52,337 bases of DNA, from positions 1 to 52,337 of the forward strand of contig JAKOGH010000679.1 in NCBI GenBank assembly GCA_024811115.1. The letters run 5' to 3'. The notes under the pieces were generated by a model that was not told the DNA's origin, did not search any database, and saw only the letters and a list, made by a program, of their open reading frames with translations. How positions within the stretch are numbered: the first letter of the stretch is position 1; the number at the start of each line of letters is the position of its first letter. This document shows positions 30,772-41,478 of this stretch, one piece after another. A program made the position numbers and the translations under genes. The stretch comes from Terana coerulea (Eukaryota > Basidiomycota > Agaricomycetes > Polyporales > Phanerochaetaceae).

Positions 30772-32060
30772 CCAGCACAAAGTGGCCACTGGCCTGAGCC
30801 CCGTTAAAGACATACACCAAGCCTTCTCGAGACGAAACTAGGGTTATCAACATTGACATGACTCTAAGAGATTTCAGGGGTTTTCGCAAATATGTAGCTC
30901 ACAGCGTTGCACCAACCTGCACAGGTAAGTCACCGTAAGTAGTCATCTCAGTTATTACCTTGCAACTGGGGTCTTGCTCTACATATTCGATCTGCTGGTG
31001 CTTTGACAAGGTGATTTCAGCGCTAGCAATACTGCCCCCCCCCCTCAAAGGTGAGGCAGACTTGCCTTCAAGTGCTCAAGTTCTGAAATGCCCGCCCTGA
31101 AGTACAGGCGCTCAACAGATGACACACATGTTTGATGATTTTTCGTGCGACTCGAGGCTTTCCTTCACTTTCTCTCCTCCCCCATCATCTGCTACACCCG
31201 CTGCCAGCATGCACCTCGACTTTTGTCAGCTTCAACACGACGCAATGCTCCGACCTAGCCTACGGCCCTTGCCTATCCAGTGGATTCACTTGGTAGGCTG
31301 TAATTTCCTGCTGCGAAGAATCCCTATCTGATGATCAGGCAGCAGTACAACCTGGAAGCCAGATTGCGCGGTTTGTAGGCAGCAAAGAGGAGGACGCAAG
31401 TGACGCCGAACGGTGAAGACGAATCTGTACCCACCACCGCCAACGAGGGCGCCGACCATGGGCCCTGCAAGTGCCGAAGCGTGTTGACAATGACTGCCGC
31501 CCCCAACACCCACTGCGCTGCCACCGTTGTCCATATAATATGTCAGAGGTATGCAAACAAGCAACTCAGTTTTACTCATGCCTCACAGTGCTGTTGCAGC
31601 ACGCCTCAGTACGTTAGGGTAGGTATGGCTGGTAAGGAGATGTCGAGCGTGGGTCCGGAAGAGTGCTCCGTAAGTTGACCTATCCCACACTACTTATCAA
31701 ATGCTAACCTACCATATGCCGCAGATCATATGCATGAACTGAGATACTCGCCTGGCCACTCATTCCTTGCATCTGTGTAGCATGATTTGTAGTCCTGTTC
31801 TGTTATAACAGGTATATGTAGACTAGTGCCATGTATCTATTTCTGTAATATATATTGTTGATCACAGGTATCTTGTGCACGTAATAATGCAAACGCCGTT
31901 TTGCAGAGTGAAATCGCGAGTACTACCTGACTGCCACGGCCGCTACGGCTTTGCTACATTGTGCTACAGAGCTTAGAGTGGCAGCTACCCAGCGCTACGT
32001 AAAGGGGACTTGTCTACTGGGCTACTATTTCTATATGAAGGCTATGTAGCACCATGTAGC
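30772..32060. other. Spacer right of the retrotransposon
   Basis: A minus frame (30889 down to the LTR edge at 30771) is cut by the insertion (V-S-S-R-E-G-L-V-Y-V-F-N-G-A). It may be the remnant of a disrupted gene, but no continuation is evident left of the element. A short C run lies near 31035. Minus and plus frames at 31119-31678 are not convincing. Around 31900-32050 are several gctacgtag/gtagctac-type palindromic strings. Confidence 0.35.
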
Positions 32061-32729
32061 TAGTGTTGCCGTGACTTGAATTGAATTGACTGTGACTTGA
32101 CTTTTGATGACTGATCCTTTTGGAACAGTCAAGTCAAGTCAAGTTGTTCCTGATCAACTTGACTGCAACTTCAGTCGACTTCAGTCAGTCCCCGACAGAC
32201 TTCAGAGTGAGTTCCGCAGCCTTTGAGCCACATACCTGTATTTTCAGTGTGGATGAATGCTCTATGAATTATTCATGACGTATCCTAGTATCTCTACCTA
32301 CATAGTATGGCTGCAGGGACGTCAAATTCGGCTGCAAACGTCGGAGATGGCACCAGCTTCTCCATCAACGTACGGCGCTAATAATGCTGATCCGCGCACC
32401 AGCTCCAGGTGGGCGCCTAAAGCTGACGTTCGCAGTCTCACTTGTTGCACGCTCTCGGGGCAGCAAAGGGTATATAATAAATGACAGATGCATGAAAATG
32501 ATGTTAAATGGGCTCAGCGAGTATCTTATCTCGTTTGAGGGCCGTAAAGCACGATTTGCGCCAAGGGTGACCAGTACCTTCCAATTCGGGATGCAGTCGT
32601 GACTGCAGTCACAAGTCAAGTCGAAGCCAAGTCAAGCCGACGCACCAGCCAATGAATTGACGTGACTTGACTGCGGTGTGACTTGACTTTGATGACTTGC
32701 GACTTTCCAGTCAGGTCACGGCAACACTA
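32061..32729. mobile_element. hAT-type MITE with 8-bp target duplication
   Basis: The left end tagtgttgccgtgactt (32061) is matched inverted by aggtcacggcaacacta (ending 32729). Flanking 8-mers are catgtagc (32053-32060) and cgtgtagc (32730-32737), 7 of 8 identical. Both the TAGTG start and the 8-bp duplication are hAT features. Inside the ends are clusters of aagtcaag and its complement, which can form hairpins. No coding sequence. Confidence 0.7.
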
Positions 32730-32789
32730 CGTGTAGCCTTGCTAATTTTCCCTGATGTAATGGCAACTCATGTGCCATGTTTGTTTTGC

Positions 32790-34515
32790 AGATTTCCTCG
32801 CCCGGATGCAGGCGACGGACGTGTCACGTTATGGACGGCCAGGCGGTCTAGCGACTCTCGAGGCCGTGGACGCCGCCATCGAGCGACATAAGTCCGAAAT
32901 TCGCTCCCTCCACACTGTACGAAACTCGTTGCTCCCCATTGCGCGCATGCCAGCCGAGATACTCGGCGAGATCCTCATGTGGGTCGTCTGCGACCATTAC
33001 GAAGAGTGTCTGCGCTCCTTCAAGTATCCGAAGAAGGCCGAAGAGAGCGAGTCTGCTGCGAGAACTGAGCCCCCTTATCGGTGGCTGCCGGTCACGCACG
33101 TCTGCAGATATTGGAGAGGCACGGCGCTGAGTTTCCCGGGGCTGTGGACGGACATCTTCCCTACTCAAAGAGTCGCCTGCAGAGAAGCCTTTTCCGCCAC
33201 TCAAGAAACACGCCGCTCACCCAGTATCTCGTCACCCGCTCTCAAAAGGAACAGGCCACGGAGCTCATATACGGCGACGACGCGCATCGTTTCGGCAAGC
33301 TTCACATAAGCCCCGCAGGCATGCCCGGAACTACGGGTTTGAAGAACGGAATGTGGACCATCCCCTGCCGAGTTTAACACGTCTTTACCTGGACGGCCCT
33401 TCATACGATTTTGCCACGTCACTGTTGCGTCCTACGTTAACACACCTCTCCCTGCGGTCACTAAGCCCAAGTCGCCCACTGGGCTTACGCAGCTGGCTGG
33501 ATATCCTCGAGCGGTTGCCATGTCTGGTTGAATTAGAGTTGGACAACGTACTTGCAACGCGACATGACAAACTGCAGTCTGTTACACATCGGCGAGTCAA
33601 CCTGCTCTACCTTCAGGCAATCAAGCTTCATGAAAGAGGGCAGGCTTTAGCGCTGTGCGGGAAGCTCTTGGACCATCTGCATATTTCTTCGACGGCCTCC
33701 ATTCGTTTGAAGTATTCTTTCGATCCCCGGAGCTCATCCAATCCTTCTCCGGAGGAGCTGAACTTCGCCCCCATACTTCGCACAATTGCCTCAGTGATAG
33801 CTATGGATGTTCTTTCCAGTGCTCGGCTTCTCGTGACCTACCACACTTCCATGTTCTTGGACAAGTACAAATTTAAGCTGTGGCCGCAACATCTGGACAT
33901 CAACAACTTCGATAATATAATAACGGGCGAATTCGTCCCAGCAGAGCAGATCACCAGCGAAATTGCTATTACCATATACACCCCGTGTATGCTGGAGAAG
34001 GTCACCAAGACACTATTCACTTCTTTTTTGCTACAATCCCTTTGGACAACATTCGCGCACTGTCGCTCGATTACTTCGGAGATTTCAGTAGCTTGCCGCT
34101 ATGTGCGCATCTGCGCAAGGTCAAAGAACTTATCCTCTGCGATACCTCGCTTTCTTCCCTTATACAGGCGCTCGGCGTTCTACCGTCAACAGACATTGCA
34201 GCTCCCTACGTGCAAGAGGAGCCATTTCCCGAACTCGAGCACCTCGCGCTCACAGAAACCAGGTGACATGGGCATCACGAAGATGTCGTCTCCCCGGCTC
34301 AAGGGTGTCTCAGCACGCAGCTGCAGACCGCTCTGCTCGAGAGAAAGGCCCGGAACTTGCCTGTCCGCAGGCTGTCCGTTCATCGCGGCCTCAACACTCA
34401 AGAGAGCGAGTGGGAAGCGTTCGAAAGCTCTGGCGCCGTGGAGGTGTTCGTATGGGACCACGAAAACGAGGACGACCATGATTGGTGCTCGAGTTGCGAT
34501 AGAATGGGTGAGCAT
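32790..34515 (+). pseudogene. F-box/leucine-rich-repeat-like gene, pseudogene copy 3
   Basis: The body starts after a tttgcag acceptor near 32791. L-A-T-L-E-A-V-D-A-A-I-E-R is followed by the F-box M-P-A-E-I-L-G-E-I-L-M-W-V, Y-R-W-L-P-V-T-H-V-C-R-Y-W and G-L-W-T-D-I. The first 170 codons are intact, unlike copy 1. One-base losses occur near 33190 and 33330, a frame change near 34040, and a TGA at 34264 where copy 1 has Trp. Between these the frame is long (33353-34040) and reads as leucine-rich segments. It ends W-D-H-E-N-E-D-D like copy 1's W-D-H-V-N-E-D-D. Its defects are at different sites from copy 1, so the copies died independently or the assembly is error-prone here. Confidence 0.75.
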
Positions 34516-35271
34516 GCTCGTCTTCCTACAGCTGCAATTGTTCCATAAGCTCACTCTGCAAGCACAGATATTCGACTCTGAATACCGGCTGACAACGTAT
34601 CCTAGTCATATTTTATGTAACCGTTCTCATCTCTGCAACTATGTAGTATACCCTATTTATTTATTTTGGCTTGTCACTACAACAGTGTGAGGTGTCCCGG
34701 CTGAGAGCTGCATGGGTGGCGGAGTCTAGCTAGGGTCTCTGCGTTGAACACGAGCGCTTTCAACTCTATCAATGAGCCTGAGCTTTGTTCCCCACTCCAG
34801 AGTCTAAGCCTCTAAGGTTATCCGGCTCTAGAGTCCAGACCGACCGTTACTGTATCCAGTCTGGGAGCCTTCACGCTTCAAGCTTCAGGCCTCAGGATGA
34901 AGTCAGCCCGTAAGCCATGACGATTGCGGGAGGGCATCGTATGGTATCTCGGAAGTTTCAGAACTGAGAGCGCACAAGGTCGAGATCACATCTAGGGCGC
35001 GGAATAGCCAAGGTTGCGGATGGAGAGAAATAAGCATCCATACGTAGATCGTAAGACAAGCAGAAGAAACAACGAAGAAATGGCGTCGCGGGGCACGAGC
35101 GCCGGCGAATCAAATGTGTGTAATGTACAAGTGTGTAGAATTTGGTTTCGTGTGTCACGTTGCGCAGTGCTATGGTCGTCTTCCGCTTCTCCGCAGGGCT
35201 ACACGCCCAGGGGTGCCGCTGGCAGGAACATTCCCGGCGCCGTGCGTCGGGCGCGTACAACCACCGCCTGC
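34516..35271. other. Spacer with the F-box 3' flank
   Basis: The first about 100 bp still resemble the flank after F-box copy 1 (gtgag donor, ctcgtcttc, ataagctca). The rest is 3' flank of the phosphorelay gene. No gene supported. Confidence 0.4.
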
Positions 35272-36152
35272 CTAGTCCGCCGCGTCGGCCGGGCCCGTGA
35301 TGCCCTTCTGGGCGTAGTACGCGCGCAGCCACCGCTCGGCGGCGGCGTAGTCCTTGCGGACGCGCTTGAGCAGCGGCGCGAGCTTCGCGACAGCCTCCGC
35401 CTCGGTGAGTACACGGCCCGCGTCGTCGTCCCACAGCTTGCCGTAGTGCTGCATCTTCTCGCACGCGTCCTGCACCCGCGTGATGCCAAGCGCGGCGGAC
35501 GAGCCCTTCAAGAAGTGGCCGAGCTCGGAGAGCTTTGTGAGGTCTTTCGAGTCGCTGCGGGAGGGTGTCAGTAACAGGGGTTGAGTCGGGCGATGCAACA
35601 ATGGGAAGATAAATGGGAAGAAAGGGGAGAGTGGAGACGCACAATGCTTCCTGCATCTCTGTAAATGTTGTGTCTGCCTGCCCAAAGAACGCCCAGACCA
35701 TCTCCGTCGAGAACTCTGCCGTGTCGTCCTCGTCAAGCTCGAGGATCTGCTGGAACGTCTCCATATCGATCAGATCCGAGTCGTCCGTCTACACGCGCAG
35801 CCCAATCCGAACGGTTCAGAAAGCGAGATGCACCAAACAGGTTCATACGCATATTCGGGGGGCGTTATCGAGAGGGGGGACAGGGGGTAGTCGCAGGGCA
35901 GGCCGGGCAAAGCAAGCACGCTGGTCAGCGCATGACGATGGCGATCGCGGGACGATCCAAGCGACATACCTCGCCGTCGGACTCGTCGTCGGCGTCCGCT
36001 GCAGGCGTCGCGGCGGGCGCAGGCTCGGGTGGCACAGTGCTCGCACGGCTCGAGGACGGCTGGGCGCTGCCATTTGGGGGGGACGTTGCGCGCGGGGCTG
36101 GGGCGTCGTGGGGCGGCGGGCGGGGCGCGGGAGGTGCAGCTATCCTGGACAT
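35272..36152 (-). CDS. YPD1: Histidine-containing phosphotransfer (HPt) protein, Ypd1-like
   Basis: Three exons on minus: 36152-35970, 35788-35643 and 35554-35272, giving 203 aa with GT-AG introns. Residues 1-60 are a Pro/Ala/Ser-rich, probably disordered extension. The HPt four-helix part starts about 65 (M-E-T-F-Q-Q-I-L-E-L-D-E-D). It contains W-A-F-F-G-Q-A and the phospho-acceptor His123 in L-G-H-F-L-K-G-S-S-A-A-L-G, exactly as in Ypd1. The final helices read L-K-R-V-R-K-D-Y. Known role: relays phosphate from hybrid histidine kinases to the Ssk1 and Skn7 response regulators, upstream of the Hog1 MAP kinase pathway. Fungi usually have a single copy. The N-terminal extension is longer than in yeast (167 aa). 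Start choice: first Met in frame with no upstream splice needed. Confidence 0.88.
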
Positions 36153-37225
36153 CGTGCTACTCGTCGCGGGTAGTGAGCGAGGGGTAGCCAAGGACGAGGG
36201 TGAGGGTGCTGGGGACGAACGGACGATGGAGGACCGAATGAGAGGAGAATTGTCGAGTAGATAATCTGCCGGCGGGCCCTCGGACCTCGCCGCGCTCTCC
36301 ATCAGTCGCTCCTCCCTGCTCCTCCCACCAAGCACACCACTGCAGTCTAGACACGTCCATCCGTCTGCCATCGCATACAGTTGGACCCGCCGCGCTCCAT
36401 GTCGGCTCGCCCATGGAACCCCAAGGACAAAAAACAAACACAGAACGGCGGACATGAGCCCACCTGATGATTCTCCGCGTACGTATGTGGCAACCCTGCC
36501 GCCGACGGCATCCGCATATGTCTTCGCGCATCCCACCACACCTCATTGCTTACGCTCACACCCTCGCTGGGGCTGCCGACGCCGGTCCCCGCCGCCGCCG
36601 ATGTCGAGCCTGGCGTCGTCGACCGCGTCTGAGTCGAGCCGCCGACTGTGCCCTCGGCTGAACGTTGAGCAGGCCCGGGGGCGACATCTGCAGCTTTGAT
36701 CTTGTACCGCTGACGTCGTCATCGTCAGGCACCGGCGACGGGCGGTCGGCTTTCCGGCCACCTGTGCCGATTGTACACGCCCCAAATAGGCAGGTGTGCT
36801 CCCTCTCCTGGAATACCTCCGTTAGCTCCTCAGGCACTCCTGTCTGTCCCTGCCTCTCGAGCGAGGAAACACTGTTTTCCAGGAAATGTTACCAGCTAGA
36901 TCTCTTTTCGCTTGAGGTCGCTAGGCTACGGTTGGCCAAATGTACGCTAAGTCTTACGGATGCTGTGCCCTAGACTGCAAGCTAACACGCTCCTCCCCTG
37001 ACCGCCAAGAGTTTACTGCTCTCAATCAAACACTGCAACTATGGCCGCGTATTTATAAAGGGTACATTTGCGATTTGTAAACGGTTGCACCAATGCCTGA
37101 ACAGTAAAGTACGTCGATCGATCGTGATGTGTGTCAATTTATCTACAGCATACTTACGCTTGGGTCCTCAGGACCCTCGTTACTGTCATGGTCGTCCGTG
37201 AAACGAGGCCCGGGCGTCTCAGCGC
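36153..37225. other. Upstream region of the YPD1-like gene, no gene supported
   Basis: GC-rich sequence with overlapping open frames on both strands (36454-36973), as expected from base composition. None has a domain or conserved splice pattern. A TATA-like tatttataaagg lies near 37049. The last 150 bp are 3' flank of the AKR gene. Confidence 0.35.
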
Positions 37226-38620
37226 TCAAAGCGGGGGTGTATCTTGCAGGATGGCGCCCATGCGCCCTGCGTCGTAGCGATCCCCCAGCTTGATATCCTC
37301 CGCAAGCCGGCGAATCTCAGCGACGTCCTCCGCGGAAAGGTTGACATTCACAGCACCCAGGTTCTCATCAAGATACTATGTGTGTCAAGCTCCGGTAAGC
37401 AAACGCTCAGTTTGGGAAATGCTACACGTACCTTAAGCTTCTTGGTACCAGGGATGGGGATGATGTCTTCGCCCTGCGCGAGCAGCCACGAGAGCGCAAC
37501 CTGCCCCGGCGTCGCGTCGTACTTCCTTCCGATCGCGCTCACGGCATCGACGAGCGCGAGAATCCGCGGGAAGTTCTCCTTCGAGTACCTGCCAGGCATG
37601 CCGTTAGCATATATACAAATATCGTCCTTGATTCTTGCCGTTTTTGGCCTTACCTAGGGATCGTCCGTCGGAAGTCCCCTGCCTCAAATTCGTCCGGTGA
37701 TTTCTGCGGCACGTATCATCAGTTGCATGATCGTGAAAATAAAAGTGAGCCGTTCTAACAACGGCGGCGCACGTACGTATTGTCCAGTCAGCAGGCCACG
37801 CCCCAGGGGCGAGTACGCGACGACGGCGATGCCGAGCTCGCGCGCGGTGCGCAAGATGTCCAGCTCCGGGCCCTCGATGTCGAGCGTGAAGAGCGAGTAC
37901 TCGACCTGGATCGCCGCGATCGGGTGCACGGCGTGCGCGCGCCGGATCGTCGCTGCCGTGCACTCCGAGAGACCGATGAAGCGCGTCTTGCCCACCCGGA
38001 CGAGCTCCGCCATCGCGCCGACGGTCTTCTCGATGGGGACGTTCGTGTCGGGGCGGTGGAGATAGTACAGATCGACGTGGTCGACTGTGGGCGCGTTAGC
38101 TGACGGCATGTATGGAGAGGCTGCGACTCTGCGTGCTCACCTCCGAGACGGGCGAGCGACCGCTCCACGGCCGCCTTCACGTACTCGGGATCACCGTTCG
38201 ACGGCCTGTCCGCCTTGAACGTGATACCAAACTTCGTCGCCAGGAAAATCTCGTCGCGCTTTCCGGTTTTCTTAAACCTGGAGTTCCACGTTCATTATCA
38301 GCGACGGCACATCTCGCAAAGACTCCAGACAAAATGCGTACCATTTGCCGATGAGGTCCTCAGAATCGGCGTACACGTCCGCCGTGTCCCAGTTGGTGCA
38401 GCCGCGCGCGTGCAGGTCGTCGAGGAACTGCAGCCCACGATGATCAGCGTGGCGACTAACAACGGAGCTGCGAAAAGCACACCTTGAGTCGCTCCTCATC
38501 TGAATCAACAGCCCCGTACGCGGCGGAGATGCCCATGGCACCATAGCCAATGGCGGTGACCTGGTCCCCGCCAATCTTGCGCGTTGCAGACTGCAGTGCT
38601 GAGCGGATTGCACTTGCCAT
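37226..38620 (-). CDS. Aldo/keto reductase, AKR13/YakC-like, paralogue 2
   Basis: Seven exons on minus: 38620-38483, 38427-38342, 38277-38141, 38084-37777, 37703-37654, 37588-37432 and 37375-37226, giving 341 aa. Tetrad: Asp60 and Tyr65 (W-D-T-A-D-V-Y-A-D), Lys90 (L-A-T-K-F-G), His130 (Y-Y-L-H-R). Note that the usual Gly after Tyr is Ala here. The end is Q-D-T-P-P-L. The exon grid equals paralogue 1 except that the intron splitting the His-R codon is missing, so exons 4 and 5 are fused (308 nt). Both lie in a minus-strand pair with paralogue 3, 797 bp apart, arranged head to tail. Substrate unknown; NADPH-dependent carbonyl reduction is expected. Confidence 0.92.
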
Positions 38621-39417
38621 TTCTATGCTGATATGCCTTCACTGGTGAAGAGATGTTTCGGAGGGTGTTTGGCGTGCGGTGAGACCTGGCGTCCTGTGCA
38701 CTCCTTCACCGTTCTTTTATACCTCAGCTCCCCTACGTCGATGCCCACGACCTCATCTCCAATTCCCATCCACCACGGTGTCACCTAATACAAGCTATGT
38801 GTGCTGAAGCATTACGCGTACCACCGCACTCGCAAATCGTCACCAGCCGCCCGCTTCTCTAGGCTTCTTCACACCTCTCTATGCAATCGCGGGCAGCCAA
38901 CGTCCGACATAGCGCGAATCCCGCGAAATCGGAAAATAAGCGGTGCGCAGTCAGAGAGGATACGTGTTCGTCGGACGTGCGTGGCAGAAGACAGGGCGCA
39001 GCGGTACTGGGCAGAGAGCAGAGCGCTGCCTTATGCGGCTTTGATCTTGCCGACCTCCTTCGCGCTACAGGCACGCCACATAAGCGCGTGTATGCAAGAT
39101 CCTGCAAGGACGGAGCGCGGCGTACGAGGCCACAAAATTTCTCGAACTTGATTCGGAGGGTCGCTTGAAACAGGTGTGCGTGGCAGGCGATTGCATGGGC
39201 GTAGTACATTTTGCTGGTCCGCCGTGCAACTTAGGACAGTCAGTTGCCACACGGTGTTCGTGAAACTCGCAGGAGACGCGATACGCATTCACAGCTGGAG
39301 GACATTCAATCACCAGATTGAAGACTTACAAAACAGACGCTGGGACAGTTGGTATTCTTCGTCATTGTTTTGATGGTACACTTTACGGGATTGCGTTGTA
39401 TATTTTCTGGAGTTTGC
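38621..39417. other. Spacer between the two minus-strand AKR genes
   Basis: It contains the promoter of paralogue 2 and the 3' flank of paralogue 3. Short frames on both strands (38801-39373) show no domain. Nothing else is supported. Confidence 0.4.
38714..38721 (-). promoter_or_regulatory. TATA box of AKR paralogue 2
   Basis: The sequence tataaaag on minus lies 93 bp upstream of the ATG at 38620, a usual distance. Confidence 0.6.
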
Positions 39418-40780
39418 TCATAGCGGAGGCGTCTCCTGCATGACCTTCAGCATCCCAGGACCATCATACCGATTACCCAAGTTCGCGTTCTCGCACAGCC
39501 GACGGATCTCAGCCACATCGTCGTCAGAGAGCTTGAGGTCGAGGGAACCGAGGTTCTCTTCCAGATACTACACAGCACACACAACATATCAGATTAAAAC
39601 ACCCTGTATGTGCGCCGCGAGAGCTGCCTGCTACGCACCTTGATCTTCCTCGTGCCAGGAATAGGAATGATGTCTTCTCCCTGTGCGAGCAGCCACGCGA
39701 GGCCTACCTGCCCTGGCGTAGCATTGTACTTCTTGCCGATGGCCGCCACTTTGTCGACGACCTCGAGGACCTTGGGGAAGTTCTCTTTGGAGTATCGTGG
39801 CACGGTTCGCCGGAAGTCGCCTTCCTCGAAGTCATCCGGAGATTTCTGTATAGACAAGCCACAGAGGCATGAATTTTCATTGAATTAGGCGCATATATGC
39901 GTGGACACGCACGTATTGGCCAGTCAGCAGGCCCCTGCCCAAGGGCGAATACGCGACGACGGCGATGCCGAGCTCGCGCGCGGTGCGCAGGATGTCGGTC
40001 TCGGGGCCCTCGATGTCGAGCGTGAAGAGCGAGTATTCGACTTGGATGGCCGTGATGGGGTGCACCGCGTGCGCGCGGCGGATGGTCGCGGCCGTGCACT
40101 CTGAGAGGCCCAGATAGCGGGCCTTGCCCTCCTTCACAAACTCGGCCATCGCACCAACGGTCTTCTCAATGGGAACGTTGGGATCCGGGCTGACAGTTAG
40201 ATCATGAATTTCTAGTATTCTGCCAAATGGCTTGATGTACACTCACCGGTGAAGGTAATACAAATCCACGGAATCGACTACGACAAGTCAGGCCTATTGC
40301 TGGCTTCTGAGGTGGCAGAACACGTACCTCCAAGGCGCCCCAACGACTTCTCCATGCATGCCTTCGCATATTCTGGCTCTCCATTGACTGGCCTCTTCGG
40401 ATCGCCGGTGTTTCCGAACTTGGTGGCAAGGAAGATCTCGTTGCGCTTTCCGGTCTTCTTCAGCCTATAGCCTCGAGCTAAGATTGCCACGATCGCACCG
40501 ATGACAACTGCCACGCACCACTTCCCGATGAGGACCTCAGAGTCACCGTACACGTTGGCAGTGTCCCAGTTCGTGCAGCCCCGCGCGTAAAGTTCGTCCA
40601 AAAACTGCGGCAGAATGAGCTCGGCGGTGCAACTGCGGTGCGAGAACAGCGCACCTTCAGCCGTTCCTCGTCAGACTCGATGCTGCCGTAGAATGCGGAA
40701 ATTCCCATTGCGCCATAGCCGATGGCGGTTACTTGGTCCGTGCCAATTGCGCGGGTCTTGGACGGGGGTGTAGTAGGCAT
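39418..40780 (-). CDS. Aldo/keto reductase, AKR13/YakC-like, paralogue 3
   Basis: Seven exons on minus: 40780-40655, 40604-40519, 40464-40328, 40277-40247, 40189-39913, 39845-39639 and 39567-39418, giving 337 aa. Tetrad: Asp56 and Tyr61 (W-D-T-A-N-V-Y-G-D), Lys86 (L-A-T-K-F-G), His126 (Y-Y-L-H-R). The end is M-Q-E-T-P-P-L. It keeps the 31-nt exon seen in paralogue 1 but lacks the intron between V-P-R and Y-S-K-E-N, so those exons form one 207-nt exon. The shorter N-terminus (P-T-T-P-P-S-K-T-R) distinguishes it. Otherwise as the other paralogues. Confidence 0.92.
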
Positions 40781-41478
40781 GATATGATTTTTGTCTGATT
40801 ATTGAAGTTAGAGCGTGGTGGAAGGTTTAAGAAGGACAGAGTCCTCACCCGGTGCTCTGCTATTTATGCATCTGGCGCTGCTGCTTACACATGTATCCAA
40901 CATATCCGCGGCAGGCCTTGAGTGCAGGTGACTGCGTCATAGGGGTGGAACTGCTTTGCCGAAAGGTGATAGCACGGCATGTCCTTGCTAGAGCGTGGTA
41001 TATAGCACTTGAGGTCAGGTATAACTTTTATATGATTTTTTCGTGTGTGAGAATGCTCGAAATGCTGAGATGTTCTGCCAGTGTATGTAGAGGAAGGAAC
41101 TAAGAGCCTTCAAGGACCTGGTAAGAACAGATTCAGAAAGGACGCAGGCCAGTAAGATAGAGTTCTGATCAAACCGATTTGGATCCGGAGCCCGGGATGT
41201 CTGATTTTGATCCGTCATCGCTCATGCACCCGCTGCCTGGCGCTCCGAGTATTGCTCGACGCTCGGTTATTTCACTCAATAAGAGCTTATAACAGTCACC
41301 TTGGAGTCATCACTGTTTTGCGTATAATGTGCTGTGAGCAAGCTGTAGATCGGAAGTTATGAAGCTCATAGATACTTGATCAATACTAATCTGATAAACT
41401 TAGTAGCATTGCCCCCGGCACTTGGCGTGCTATTATTAATACATCTGGGGTCTTGACAATGAGTTTCGACGCAGTATA
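40781..41478. other. Promoter region of AKR paralogue 3 and spacer
   Basis: No gene supported. An A/T-rich ctatttatgcat lies about 80 bp upstream of the AKR start, and a tataacttttatatga string near 41020. The right edge abuts the long-inverted-repeat element. Confidence 0.35.

Noticed and set aside
33353..34690. 445-codon open frame as an intact protein
   Set aside because: Only the part to about 34040 matches the F-box family; the rest is a wrong-frame run-on after an indel.
34958..35764. 268-codon minus open frame over the phosphorelay gene
   Set aside because: It reads through the intron and then in the wrong frame; the spliced HPt gene explains the region.
36454..36973. Plus frames upstream of the AKR pair as a gene
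   Set aside because: No domain, no consistent splicing, and equally open on the other strand because of base composition.
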